From assembly GCA_022824305.1 (NCBI GenBank), contig JAJEAD010000070.1:1-47945 (forward strand): a DNA stretch of 47,945 nucleotides, read 5' to 3'. Under the pieces are notes generated by a model. That model was not told the DNA's origin, did no database searches, and saw only the letters and a list, made by a program, of their open reading frames with translations. This DNA comes from Gammaproteobacteria bacterium (lineage in GTDB: Bacteria > Pseudomonadota > Gammaproteobacteria > HK1). A program made the translations under genes and the position numbers. Shown one piece after another: positions 16,584-25,096 of the stretch. The first letter of the stretch is position 1. The number at the start of each line of letters is the position of its first letter.

Positions 16584-17873
16584 ATGACGCCTGAAGAACT
16601 CGAGGCGGCAATCGCCATGACCACCACCATCAACCTGGAGGTGTACTACTACTGGTGTACGGCGATCATGATTCTCATCCACGCGGGATTCATGATGTAC
16701 GAGATGGGTGCTTCGCGGGTGAAGCACGTGCTCGCGTCCGGCACCAAGAACATCCTGGCCTTCGCATTCATGATCCCGACCTTCTGGATGTTCGGGTGGT
16801 GGATCTACCTGGCCATGATCAACGGTTTCGTGCCGGACTTCGAGGCCGGCCAGTACGGGGTCCCATGGAGCGAGTGGATGGGGCCGAACCTGCAGGACAA
16901 CGCATCGGGCGTGTTCTGGGGAGCCTTCACGCTGTTCGCGTGCACGACCGCGTCCATCATGTCGGGCTCCGTCATCGAGCGCATCCGTCTGTCGTCCTTC
17001 CTCATTCTCGCGGTGGTCCTCGGCTCGGTGGCGTGGATCCTGTCCGCGTCCTGGGGATGGCATCCCGACGGGTGGATGGTCACCAAGTGGGGCTACCATG
17101 ACTTCGGCGCCTCGGGGGTGGTGCACATCATCTCGGGCTTCTTCGCCCTGGGAATCCTGATTCCTCTGGGCGCCCGCGTGGGACGCTTCAACCCCGACGG
17201 CTCCGCCAACGTGATCCGCGGCCACAGCCTGCCGATGACGATGGTCGGGCTGATGCTCATCGTGGTCGGCTTCTTCGGCTTCCTGGGCGGCTGCGTCATC
17301 TACAGCGGCACCGGGCAGTGGACCAACATCTACGGCATGCCCACCACCCTGTCGGCCATCTGCTTCAACACCCTCATGGGCGTTGCGGGCGGCATGATCG
17401 GCGGGTACGCGATGACCCGGGACCCGTTCTGGGTGATGTCCGGCGCTCTGTGCGGAATCATCTCGGTGGCGGCCGGAATGGACCTCTACTACCCCGGCTT
17501 CACCTTCGCGCTTGCCTTCCTCGGCGGGATCATCGGTCCCATATCGGCCAAGTTCCTCGAGAGGTTCGGTGTCGACGACGCGGTCGGCGCGGTGTCGGTG
17601 CACGGCACCTGCGGCATCGTCGGAGTGCTGGGTGTCGGCATCTTCGCCGGTGGCTATCCTGCCTTCTCGGAGACCGTTCCCACCATCACCTTCGGCGGCC
17701 AGTTCATGGGCATGCTGGTGATGGTCGCCCTCGGCTTCATTCCGGGCTACGTGCTCGCCATGATCCTGAAGGCCTGCGGCATCCTGCGCGCCAGCGAGCC
17801 GATCCAGGAAATGGGGATGGACGTCGAGGTCGAGAACACGGCGTACCCCGAAGGCATGGCCTCGAACCTCTGA
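16584..17873 (+). CDS. amt: Ammonium transporter (Amt/MEP/Rh family)
   Basis: A 429-aa integral membrane protein of the Amt family with about 11 hydrophobic helices. Family hallmarks are the HDFGASGVVHIISG stretch containing the first pore histidine, the second pore histidine in VSVHGTCGIVG, and GSVIERIRLSSF. It would conduct ammonium/ammonia across the inner membrane. There is no long N-terminal signal sequence. The start is supported by AGGGGGGAG 4 nt upstream. A 56-aa membrane peptide gene follows by 31 bp, but no glnK/glnB gene is adjacent, so PII regulation would come from elsewhere. A TACAAT -10-like box lies about 100 bp upstream, without a convincing -35 or sigma-54 site. Confidence 0.93.
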   Translation: MTPEELEAAIAMTTTINLEVYYYWCTAIMILIHAGFMMYEMGASRVKHVLASGTKNILAFAFMIPTFWMFGWWIYLAMINGFVPDFEAGQYGVPWSEWMGPNLQDNASGVFWGAFTLFACTTASIMSGSVIERIRLSSFLILAVVLGSVAWILSASWGWHPDGWMVTKWGYHDFGASGVVHIISGFFALGILIPLGARVGRFNPDGSANVIRGHSLPMTMVGLMLIVVGFFGFLGGCVIYSGTGQWTNIYGMPTTLSAICFNTLMGVAGGMIGGYAMTRDPFWVMSGALCGIISVAAGMDLYYPGFTFALAFLGGIIGPISAKFLERFGVDDAVGAVSVHGTCGIVGVLGVGIFAGGYPAFSETVPTITFGGQFMGMLVMVALGFIPGYVLAMILKACGILRASEPIQEMGMDVEVENTAYPEGMASNL

Positions 17874-17904
17874 CGCACCCGACCGAACTGAAGGAGAATC
17901 ACTC

Positions 17905-18075
17905 ATGTTCAACTCCAGTCCAATCGAGGCGTGGGAAGGCGCCGGCGCTTTCTACACGTTCTTCGGCGGCGGAGCCCTGTTCTGGTTCTGGGTTGCCGTC
18001 ATCTGCCTCATCATCCCGATCTGGGTCGCCCTGCGCGCGGAGAAGCACGCGCAGGATCGGCACGGCAGCGGATAG
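17905..18075 (+). CDS. Small single-span membrane peptide downstream of amt
   Basis: A 56-aa peptide starting MFNSSPIEAWEGAGAFY, with one strongly hydrophobic helix (about 20-44: GGGALFWFWVAVICLIIPIW) and a basic/polar tail RAEKHAQDRHGSG. A good AAGGAG Shine-Dalgarno lies 8 nt before the ATG. It is 31 bp after the transporter and is followed by a cluster of hairpins, so it is probably the last gene of that transcript. No family is recognised. A role as transporter subunit or regulator is inference from position. Confidence 0.7.
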   Translation: MFNSSPIEAWEGAGAFYTFFGGGALFWFWVAVICLIIPIWVALRAEKHAQDRHGSG

Positions 18076-18102
18076 CCGGGGCGCTCTCTCGGGAAAGCGA
18101 AA

Positions 18103-18129
18103 CGCCCGTCCGTCGCGGACGGACGGGCG
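18103..18129 (+). terminator. Perfect 12-bp hairpin after the ammonium transporter operon
   Basis: A perfect 12-bp stem (cgcccgtccgtc with gacggacgggcg) and a 3-nt loop lies 27 bp after the small membrane gene. There is no T-tract. It is the first of three consecutive hairpins. Confidence 0.55.
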
Positions 18130-18137
18130 ATGAATCC

Positions 18138-18161
18138 GGAGGCGCCGGGCAAGGCGCCTCC
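18138..18161 (+). terminator. Second hairpin of the cluster
   Basis: A 9-bp perfect stem ggaggcgcc/ggcgcctcc with a 6-nt loop, 8 nt after the first hairpin. Confidence 0.45.
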
Positions 18162-18170
18162 TCATGCTAA

Positions 18171-18197
18171 GGAGCCGGCTCGAATCGGGCCGGCTCC
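18171..18197 (+). terminator. Third hairpin followed by T-rich sequence
   Basis: A 9-bp stem ggagccggc/gccggctcc with a 9-nt loop, followed by gtttcgttt. It is the most terminator-like of the three and lies between convergent genes (small membrane gene and MOSC gene). Confidence 0.55.
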
Positions 18198-18248
18198 GTT
18201 TCGTTTGGAAGCCCGCCGCGGGGCCGCGCCCCGCTGACCGGCTCTTCT

Positions 18249-19067
18249 TCAGCTCCGCGCGAGAATCTCCACTTCGGCTCCGACCTCGACGCTCCCCTCG
18301 GCACGGGGAATCAGGTGGATGCCGAAGGCCGGCCCGCCCGCGCCCATCCGCCGGTAGGTGGAGAGGGTGCGCAGGGGCTCCTGGCGCGCGTGGCGCTCTC
18401 CGCTCTCCGGATCAATGGTCGTGAACACGCAACGCCGGCAGGCCTGAGCGCAGTCGAACTCGATGCCCCCGATGCGCACCCGGCGCCAGTGGTCCTCGTC
18501 GTAGGGCGCGCTTGCGTTCTTCACGACGAGGTTCGGCCGGAAGCGATGCATCGCCACCGGTTCCGGGGCGCGCCGGTTGAGATCGGCGAGCGATGCCTCG
18601 CTGGCGAGCAGCAGCGGGCACTCGTCGGCGAAGCTCACCTCGTCTCCCGGACGGCCCCCGCGCTCTTCGGTCACCGGGCGGCGGCAGTCCCGGCCCATCT
18701 GCACGAGCCGGCACTGCGTTCCGAGGTAGTCGCCGAACCACCGGTCCGCCCGGGCGCCGCTTTCCAGGGCCTCGCAAGCGTCGTCGAACACGAGCACCTC
18801 GCGCCGTGGTCCGCCCTCCTGCCAGGCGACCTCGAGATCCGGCATCGCGGGCGCGCGCAGGAGCAGACGGTGATCGTGGACTTCCGCCCGTACCTTGAGC
18901 AGGCTCGGGAACTCCCGTCCCGTGAGGGTGTCTCCCCGATCGTCCACCAGCATCCAGCGCCGGTCGAAGTCGAGCCCCCGGGGGCCGACCGCGGCCCTCT
19001 CCATGACGACCGGCGCGCAGGACTTGACCGGGTAGATGGTGACGCCGCTCAACTTCACGATGCTCAT
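18249..19067 (-). CDS. MOSC domain protein (YcbX-like)
   Basis: A 272-aa protein. The N-terminal beta-barrel domain (about 1-110, IYPVKSCAPV...GLDFDRRWMLVD) precedes the MOSC domain with FRPNLVV and the conserved CAQACRRCVFTTIDP, holding the Cys used for molybdenum-cofactor sulfur chemistry. The YcbX/YiiM type reduces N-hydroxylated compounds with a partner reductase. No reductase is fused here (E. coli YcbX has a C-terminal ferredoxin domain; this one ends before it). The start is preceded by four repeats of ACGGAG on the coding strand, the last supplying GGAGG 6 nt from the ATG. Confidence 0.85.
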   Translation of the reverse strand: MSIVKLSGVTIYPVKSCAPVVMERAAVGPRGLDFDRRWMLVDDRGDTLTGREFPSLLKVRAEVHDHRLLLRAPAMPDLEVAWQEGGPRREVLVFDDACEALESGARADRWFGDYLGTQCRLVQMGRDCRRPVTEERGGRPGDEVSFADECPLLLASEASLADLNRRAPEPVAMHRFRPNLVVKNASAPYDEDHWRRVRIGGIEFDCAQACRRCVFTTIDPESGERHARQEPLRTLSTYRRMGAGGPAFGIHLIPRAEGSVEVGAEVEILARS

Positions 19068-19074
19068 CGACTGC

Positions 19075-19098
19075 CTCCGTCTCCGTCTCCGTCTCCGT
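19075..19098 (-). repeat. (ACGGAG)4 tandem repeat overlapping the ribosome-binding site
   Basis: Four hexamers read ctccgt on the plus strand and ACGGAG on the coding strand, ending 7 nt before the ATG of the MOSC gene. Every unit contains a GGAG Shine-Dalgarno core, so slippage could change the number or spacing of ribosome-binding sites. Confidence 0.8.
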
Positions 19099-19170
19099 AG
19101 CCGCGACCCGGCCGGCGCTCGCCTCCGGATCCCATGACGCTCGCCGCCGCGAGCCGGTCCGCCCGCGCGC

Positions 19171-21174
19171 TCATCTGACCGGATCGAGCGCGTTTCCGAG
19201 CTCGGGGTTCAGCGCCAGCAGGCGTGCGTAGGCCTGCTCCAGCGCCTCGTCGGCCGCCTCCTCGCCCTCGGCCGTCGCCGCTTCCACCGACTCGAAGATC
19301 CGGTGCTTGGCGTAGAAGCGCCAGTGCACGGGAAGGCGCCCGAGCATCTCGTGGAGCCGGAGGTAGGCGCGACGCGTCCACCGCGTCTCGTACGCGACCC
19401 GCGCCGCGCTGTGTCCGAAGAATCCGGACCCTCGCCCGGCCGCCATCTCCGCCCGCCGCCGCGCGGTGGCCTCCGCGTCGATCGAATCGCCGCGGATCAC
19501 GACGCCGTAGTCCCGTTGCGCGCCCTCGACCGACACGAAGATCCTGCGCACGTCGCCGAGGACCTGTTCAGCCGGCCGTTCTTCGGGCGGTCCGTAGCCG
19601 CCCCCGCCGGCGGCGGTGATGCGCACGATGTCGCCCGGGTCCACCGTCACCACGTCGGTGTTGCCGAGGTCGACCTCGTGGTTCGAGCCGGGGTTGAGGA
19701 CGAACTCCGAAGACTTGCCCGCCGCCCCGCCCCTGATGCCCCAGGGCGTGAAGCGAACCCGGTCCCGGTTGCGGGCGGTGAGCACCGTGTGGGGCGAGAA
19801 GACCTGGAAGGTCATCGAGGTGGCGAGCCCGCCGCGGCAGCGGCCGGCGCCTCCGGAATCCCGGGAGAGCGAGTACTCGAGGATCCTGATCGGAGTCTCC
19901 GCTTCGTTGATCTCGACCGGCGTGTTCTTGAAGAAGGCCTGGTTGGCGCCGTTGCCCTCGGTGCCGTCGCCCGCGGCACTCCCGCCCGCCCCCGCGGTGA
20001 TGGGGCTGATGTTGGCCATCACCCGCCGGCCGGTCCGGTTGTCGGTGGTGCGCACGTTGAGCAGGGGCCCGCCCCCGCCCGGTCCGGCCTGGAGCTCGTC
20101 GGGCAGGGCCTGGGCGAAGGCGCCGAAGATGGTCGACATGATGCGCACGGTGCCGAGGCTGCGCATGCCGACCGCGGCCGGGAACCGGGGATTGACGATC
20201 GAGCCCTCGGGAAGGACGCAGCGGCTGCTGCGCGTGAGTCCCGCATTGCGCAGGATGGTGGGGTCGAGCGTGTAGAGCACGTAGACGAGCCCCACCATCA
20301 TCAGCACGTGGCGTTCGTCCCCGCCGGTGGGAATGTTGATGGAAGAGGCGAGCTGGGGGTCGCTGCCGGAGTAGTCGAAGGTGATCTCTTCTCCGTCGAC
20401 GACGAGGTTGAGCGCGATCCGGGCCGGATAGCCTCCGTCGCTGTCCTCGTCCATGTAGTCGGCGAAGAAGTACTCGCCGTCGGGAATCCTGCGAATGACG
20501 TTGCGGGCCTGCCGCTCCGCGTAGTCGAGGAGGTCCTCCGCCCCTTCGCGGAATGTGTCGACCCCGAAGCGGCGCACGATCTCGTGCACCTTGCGCTCGC
20601 CGGTGTTCATCGCCGCCGCGAGCGCCTTGAGATCGCCCCAGTTCTGCTCCGGCATCCGCACGTTGGTGAGCAGAATGCGGAGGAGCTCCTCGTTCAGCTC
20701 CCCGCGGCGGTAGAGCTTGGCGGGCGGGATGCGGATCCCTTCCTGGTGCACCTCGGTGAGCGTGCGCGAGAGGCTCGCGGGCACCGCCCCGCCGACATCG
20801 GTGTTGTGGATGTGGCCGGCGACGAAGCAGATCAGCTCGCCCCCGTGGAACACCGGCTTCCACAGGTGCATGTCCGGGGAATGGGTGCACACGAAGCCGC
20901 TGTAGGGATCGTTGGTGAGGCAGATGTCGCCTTCGTGGTACTCGTCGATGAGGGACAGCGCGTTGGCGTAGTCCAGCCCCACGAACCAGGTCGCACCGAG
21001 CGCAAAAGGCGAAGCGAAGGTCTTGCCCGCGGGCGTGACGATGCCGATCGTGAAGTCCTCGCTCTCGCGCACGAAGGTCGAATGGGCCGTGCGCAGCAGC
21101 GTGCGGGCCATCGTCTCCGCCGCGGCGGAGCAGTGGTTGGCGAATATCTGGAGAGTGACGTTGTCGACGCTCAT
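19171..21174 (-). CDS. hyuB: Hydantoinase B / 5-oxoprolinase beta subunit family
   Basis: A 667-aa protein of the HyuB family: MSVDNVTLQIFANHCSAAAE, then GDICLTNDPYSG, the metal-site-like HIHNTDVGG and the C-terminal AGGGGYGPPEERP. With HyuA it forms ATP-dependent N-methylhydantoinase, 5-oxoprolinase or acetophenone carboxylase-type enzymes. Start ATG 21174 was chosen because the family begins here; the upstream part of the open frame is unrelated. It follows hyuA by 191 bp on the same strand. The substrate cannot be decided from sequence; hydantoins from amino-acid or creatinine breakdown are likely. Confidence 0.9.
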   Translation of the reverse strand: MSVDNVTLQIFANHCSAAAETMARTLLRTAHSTFVRESEDFTIGIVTPAGKTFASPFALGATWFVGLDYANALSLIDEYHEGDICLTNDPYSGFVCTHSPDMHLWKPVFHGGELICFVAGHIHNTDVGGAVPASLSRTLTEVHQEGIRIPPAKLYRRGELNEELLRILLTNVRMPEQNWGDLKALAAAMNTGERKVHEIVRRFGVDTFREGAEDLLDYAERQARNVIRRIPDGEYFFADYMDEDSDGGYPARIALNLVVDGEEITFDYSGSDPQLASSINIPTGGDERHVLMMVGLVYVLYTLDPTILRNAGLTRSSRCVLPEGSIVNPRFPAAVGMRSLGTVRIMSTIFGAFAQALPDELQAGPGGGGPLLNVRTTDNRTGRRVMANISPITAGAGGSAAGDGTEGNGANQAFFKNTPVEINEAETPIRILEYSLSRDSGGAGRCRGGLATSMTFQVFSPHTVLTARNRDRVRFTPWGIRGGAAGKSSEFVLNPGSNHEVDLGNTDVVTVDPGDIVRITAAGGGGYGPPEERPAEQVLGDVRRIFVSVEGAQRDYGVVIRGDSIDAEATARRRAEMAAGRGSGFFGHSAARVAYETRWTRRAYLRLHEMLGRLPVHWRFYAKHRIFESVEAATAEGEEAADEALEQAYARLLALNPELGNALDPVR

Positions 21175-21365
21175 CGATGCCTGTCCCGCCCGGCGCAGAC
21201 GAAGCCGGGCTCGTTGATTGCCGTGACCGTGCTCACGGGGGAAGGGCCTGCGTGCCAATGTCGAAATACCCGCAGAAAGCCGCTCCGCTTCAATTCCAGC
21301 CAGGCGGCAATCCACGCGGCACCGGCATTCTTCGTCATTTCGGTCGAGACTTCACGGGTACGGGA

Positions 21366-23426
21366 CTACTCACCCTCGCGATGCAGCAGCAGGTTGCGGT
21401 AGCCGTCCACGCGGCCGGTGAATCCATCCGCCACGCATAGCGTGGTGTCCTCCTGGGCCACCACTGCGGGACCCTGGATGCGGTCGCCGGGCCGGAGCCG
21501 GTGGCGCAGGAAGAGGGGTACCTGGCGGCGCGCGCCGCCCGCGTAGACCGGGATCCGGCGTTCGGGCTCGGCCCCTCCCTCGCGTTCCGCCTCGGGGGCG
21601 AAACCCGGCTTGGGCGTGCGGCCGACCGCGACGAGGCGCAGGTTGATGACCTGGACCGGCGCGCCGGGGTCGGAGTGGTAGTAGAGCCGCTGGTGGGCGG
21701 CGTGGAAGGCGTCGGCGAAGGAATCCACGTCGTCCGCCTCGATCGCCGCGGCATCGAGCTCGGTCTCGACCTCGAAGGACTGGCCCCGGTAGCGCATGTC
21801 GGCGGAGCAGGCGTAGTGCGGCTCTCCCTCGTATCCCTGCTCGTCGCGCAGCCATCGCGCGCCCCGCTCGCGGAGCGCCGCGAACTCCTCCCGGATCGAG
21901 GGGGCGGCGCTCGCCTCCAGGTCGAGGTACACGGTCTTGATGAAGTCGTTCTTGAGGTCGGCGATCAGCCCCCCGAGCGCGCTCAGCACCCCCGGCGTGG
22001 CGGGCACCACGACATCGCGCAGGCCGAGCTCCTCGGCGAGGAAGCAGGCGGTCATCGGCCCCGCGCCGCCGAAGGCGAGGAGGGCGTGGTCGCGGGGGTC
22101 CACGCCGTAGGCCGACATCAGCTTGCTCACTTCGAGGTACATCCCGGAAACCGCGATGCGCAGAATGGAATCCGCCGCCTCCTCGACCGACATTCCGAGC
22201 GGCGCGGCCAGTGTGCCCACCGCGCGCCGCGCCGCCTCGACATCGATCCGCACCGCCCGGTATCCGATGTCCACCTGCCCGACGTATCCGAGCACCGCGA
22301 AGGCATCGGTGAGGGTGGCGCGATCGCCGCCCCGGCCGTAGCAGGCGGGACCGGGGTTCGCTCCTGCGCTCTCCGGGCCGACCTTGAGCACCCCCAGCTC
22401 GTCCATCCATGCGATCGAGCCGCCTCCGGCGCCGATCGAGGTCACCGAAACGCTCGGGATGTAGATCGGATAGCCGCCGATCATCTCGCCGATGCCGTAC
22501 TGGGGCTCTCCGCCCCGAATGAAGGCGACGTCGGCGCTGGTGCCGCCGACGTCGAAGCTGATCGCGTTGGGATAGCCGGAAAGCCCGGCGACATGGCTCG
22601 CGCCGATGACCCCGGCCGCGGTGCCGGAGAGGATCATCTGGGCGCAGTCCTTCCTGCCCTGCTCCGCGCTCATCACCCCGCCGTTCGACTTCGTGACCAG
22701 GGCCTGCGCCGGCACCCCCGCATCGCGCAGCGCCTCCTGCAGGGATCCGAGGTAACGGCTCACCCGGGGCTGCACGTAGCCGTGGATCACCGCGGTGACG
22801 GTACGCTCGTACTCGCGCACGATCGACCACACCTCGCTCGAGCAGAAGACCGGAAGCTCCGGCGCAAGCCGGCGCACCAGCGCGGCCACTTCCCGTTCGT
22901 GCGCGGGATTGCGATAGGCGTTGATGAGGGCGACCACGATCCCTTCCGCGCCGAGGGCGCGCGCTCGCTCGACGGCCTCCGCGACGCTCTTCTCGTCGAC
23001 CGGGGCTTCGGCGTCGCCGTCGCTTCGCATGCGCTCGCGCACCGGTATCACGCGCTCTTTCGGCACGAGGGGATCGGGCCGGCGCGACTTCAGGTTGTAG
23101 GGATCGGGCATCTTGAGCCGGCCGATCTCCAGCACGTCCACGAAGTGCTCGGTGGCGAAGAGGCAGAGCCGGATCCCCTTCTTCTGGAGCACCGTGTTGA
23201 CGCCGACCGTCGTCCCGTGGGTGAAGTAGGCGATCTCCGGCGGCGAGACGGAGAATCGCTCCTCGAGCTGCCGCAGCCCCTCGATCACCTCGCGCCCGGG
23301 CGTCTCCGGGGTGGAAAGGACCTTGAGGGCATGCACCTGCTTCGTGTGTTCGTCGAAGGCGCAGAAGTCGGTGAAGGTCCCGCCGATGTCCACCCCGACC
23401 CGGTAGCGCGTCTCTGGATCAGCCAT
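21366..23426 (-). CDS. hyuA: Hydantoinase A / 5-oxoprolinase alpha subunit family
   Basis: A 686-aa protein of the HyuA/oxoprolinase family. It has an ATP-binding phosphate loop VGVDIGGTFTDF near the N-terminus, then THGTTVGVNTVLQKKG, FDVGGTSADVAFI and YACSADMRYRGQ, in the order typical of the family. It uses ATP to open cyclic imides or lactams together with HyuB. Start ATG 23426 has AAGGGAG upstream; the longer open frame upstream is not protein-like. The promoter must lie in the 240 bp shared with the divergent Phd/VapC pair. Confidence 0.9.
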   Translation of the reverse strand: MADPETRYRVGVDIGGTFTDFCAFDEHTKQVHALKVLSTPETPGREVIEGLRQLEERFSVSPPEIAYFTHGTTVGVNTVLQKKGIRLCLFATEHFVDVLEIGRLKMPDPYNLKSRRPDPLVPKERVIPVRERMRSDGDAEAPVDEKSVAEAVERARALGAEGIVVALINAYRNPAHEREVAALVRRLAPELPVFCSSEVWSIVREYERTVTAVIHGYVQPRVSRYLGSLQEALRDAGVPAQALVTKSNGGVMSAEQGRKDCAQMILSGTAAGVIGASHVAGLSGYPNAISFDVGGTSADVAFIRGGEPQYGIGEMIGGYPIYIPSVSVTSIGAGGGSIAWMDELGVLKVGPESAGANPGPACYGRGGDRATLTDAFAVLGYVGQVDIGYRAVRIDVEAARRAVGTLAAPLGMSVEEAADSILRIAVSGMYLEVSKLMSAYGVDPRDHALLAFGGAGPMTACFLAEELGLRDVVVPATPGVLSALGGLIADLKNDFIKTVYLDLEASAAPSIREEFAALRERGARWLRDEQGYEGEPHYACSADMRYRGQSFEVETELDAAAIEADDVDSFADAFHAAHQRLYYHSDPGAPVQVINLRLVAVGRTPKPGFAPEAEREGGAEPERRIPVYAGGARRQVPLFLRHRLRPGDRIQGPAVVAQEDTTLCVADGFTGRVDGYRNLLLHREGE

Positions 23427-23606
23427 GAAACTCCCTTTCCTTCCGGCTCGTCGTCGCGGGGTCAAGGTCGCACCGGCGGGCTCCGGCGCCCGACCGAAGG
23501 CGCGTATCGTAGTGGATTCGGAGAGATGCGGCTCCGTCCCCAGCATCCTGTTCATCACGTGGTTCCGCCGCCGCCGCAACCGCACCGAGATGGCGCGCTG
23601 CCGACC

Positions 23607-23635
23607 TTGAAATGGACCACTTTCCTGGTCCATAA
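23607..23635 (+). promoter_or_regulatory. Promoter with palindromic operator for the Phd/VapC pair
   Basis: TTGAAA (23607-23612), a 17-nt spacer and CCATAA form a weak sigma-70-like promoter. The palindrome ATGGACCA-6 nt-TGGTCCAT (23612-23633) covers the spacer and -10. Antitoxins of this class autorepress through such palindromes, so this is the likely operator. Confidence 0.5.
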
Positions 23636-23670
23636 ACGCAAACTCCGAAACTCCTCAGGGGCAAGTGGAA

Positions 23671-23928
23671 ATGCGAGTCTCCGTAACCGAAGCGAAGGGC
23701 CAGTTGACTGAACTCGTCCGCCGCGCGGAGGCGGGCGACGAAGTGGTGCTGACTCGTCATGGCCGTCCGACCGTCAGGCTGGTGCCGGTGCACCGGCCGC
23801 CCGATGCCGAAGCACGGCGCAAGATCATTGCCGCAGTGCAGGCTGCTGCCGCTGAGAAGCGAAGGGTGGGAGCGAGTGCCCCGCGCAGTCAGGATTTTCT
23901 CTACGGCGATGACAGCCTGCCGAAGTGA
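23671..23928 (+). CDS. Phd/YefM-type antitoxin
   Basis: An 85-aa protein with the Phd/YefM N-terminal DNA-binding fold: MRVSVTEAKGQLTELVRRAE, then GDEVVLTRHGRPTVRLVPV. A C-terminal tail (QDFLYGDDSLPK) would wrap and block the toxin. ATG 23671 aligns with the family start; GTG 23665 is an upstream alternative. It overlaps the PIN toxin by 4 nt (GTGA). Confidence 0.88.
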   Translation: MRVSVTEAKGQLTELVRRAEAGDEVVLTRHGRPTVRLVPVHRPPDAEARRKIIAAVQAAAAEKRRVGASAPRSQDFLYGDDSLPK

Positions 23929-24308
23929 TCGCGGTAGACACGTCGGCCCTGATGGCAATATTGCTGGATGAGCCGGAGACAGCGACCTGTACGGCGGCAT
24001 TGGCCGGAAATGAGCGGCTCGCCATATCTGCCGCAACGGTCGCCGAGGCGTTGCTCGTTGCCGAACGTCGGGGGCTCGGTCCGGAAATGGCCGAGCTTCT
24101 CGACGGACTCGATCTCGAGGTGGTGAGTGTGTCGTTGGCAGTGGCGAGGCGGGTCGCTGATGCCCATGGGCAGTGGGGCAATGGCATCCACCCCGAAGGG
24201 CTGAACTTCGGCGACTGCTTCGCCTATGACGTGGCGAAGACGAACGACTGTCCGTTGCTGTACATCGGTGACGACTTCGCGAGGACCGATGTCGCGAGCG
24301 TGCTGTAA
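23925..24308 (+). CDS. vapC: VapC-type PIN ribonuclease toxin
   Basis: A 127-aa PIN domain protein with the acidic active site: Asp in VDTSAL, Glu in VAEALLVAE and Asp in LNFGDCFAYDVA. Such toxins cleave tRNA or rRNA. The GTG start overlaps the antitoxin stop by 4 nt, ensuring coupled synthesis. It sits at the left edge of the accessory island. Confidence 0.9.
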   Translation: MIAVDTSALMAILLDEPETATCTAALAGNERLAISAATVAEALLVAERRGLGPEMAELLDGLDLEVVSVSLAVARRVADAHGQWGNGIHPEGLNFGDCFAYDVAKTNDCPLLYIGDDFARTDVASVL

Positions 24309-24337
24309 GGTCTTGACACCCGACTGGAATCGAGCCG

Positions 24338-24368
24338 CCAGAACATCGCTTGGGCGACCAGCGCATCG
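24338..24368 (-). pseudogene. Fragment of the allantoicase gene
   Basis: 30 of 31 nt match 28334-28364 inside the allantoicase gene, in the same orientation, encoding DALVAQAMFW. Similarity stops abruptly on both sides. It therefore forms a direct repeat that brackets the second toxin-antitoxin pair, the integrase remnant, mrr and allA. Confidence 0.65.
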
Positions 24369-24811
24369 TCGGTCGCCGAGAACACGGCATCGACGGCTCT
24401 GCCTGCCTGTGCTTCGGAAACCGAAGCCTGCGCGCCCATGTGGAGGGCGAGCTAGGATTTCTTCATGGGCGGGGCCCTCGGAACAGTTGAGCGTCCCGCG
24501 ATAGAGGGTGGTGAGCCCGGACCGCAGCGAGCAGTGCGAGTCCGCTTCCCCGGTCAGGTGCTTTCGCCCTCGGGCGTCGACCAGAGTCATTTCCAGCACC
24601 GAGGAAACAGCCCTGGGGCCTGCGAGCGGCGTTCTCATCCTGATTGACGCACTACACCCTCATGCAGGTGAGCGCGGCGTCGAACTTGAGATTGATGGTC
24701 TGTTCTTCCTGGGTTGCGTCTCTTGGCAGCTCTGGAATCCGCCAACGCAAGCCTCCCCACGCACGCATCAGAGCATGTCATCTGCCGGAGACTTGGGTCT
24801 CTTCCAATAGA

Positions 24812-24833
24812 TGCTAGCAATATGCCATCATAT
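24812..24833 (+). promoter_or_regulatory. Palindromic operator candidate of the FitA/PIN pair
   Basis: TGCTAGCA (24812-24819) is followed directly by ATATG-CCAT-CATAT (24820-24833), an AT-rich double palindrome 27 nt before the antitoxin ATG. This is the expected place for a ribbon-helix-helix operator over a -10 box. Confidence 0.4.
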
Positions 24834-24859
24834 CGCCCTCACTGCATGGGAGCTCCACC

Positions 24860-25096
24860 ATGGCCAACGTGACAGTGCGCAACATCGACGACAACGTGAT
24901 TTCTTGCCTCAAGGCTCAGGCGAAGGCCAATCACCGCTCGCTCGAGGGAGAGATTCGCTACCTTCTCGGTCAGCACGTATCGCGTCACGCTCGCCTTGCG
25001 GACTTCCGCGAACGCACCGCGCGTCTCGGCACCCTCACTGCGAATCGTCCTCAGACCGACAGCGTGCTGCTTCTACGTGAGGACCGCGACCGTTGA
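24860..25096 (+). CDS. FitA-like ribbon-helix-helix antitoxin
   Basis: A 78-aa protein starting MANVTVRNIDDNVISCLKAQ, with AKANHRSLEGEIRYLL, the classic FitA/StbC ribbon-helix-helix signature. A GGGAG Shine-Dalgarno precedes the ATG. The C-terminal tail would neutralise the PIN toxin. Its TGA overlaps the TTG start of the toxin by 3 nt. Confidence 0.88.
   Translation: MANVTVRNIDDNVISCLKAQAKANHRSLEGEIRYLLGQHVSRHARLADFRERTARLGTLTANRPQTDSVLLLREDRDR

Larger units (their letters stand above)
24309..24859. other. Intergenic region of the island, no intact gene
   Basis: The 551 bp hold a 31-nt fragment of the allantoicase gene (24338-24368) and an operator-like region near 24812-24833. A minus-strand stretch at about 24650-24790 reads in one frame for roughly 38 codons (MRAWGGLRWRIPELPRD, then LKFDAALTCMRV) and may be the end of a decayed gene, but I cannot name it and the frame breaks. 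No complete gene is supported. Confidence 0.5.

Noticed and set aside
16161..17912. 583-codon minus-strand open frame opposite the ammonium transporter
   Set aside because: Composition is His/Asp-rich as expected for the antisense of a membrane protein; the plus strand is clearly Amt.
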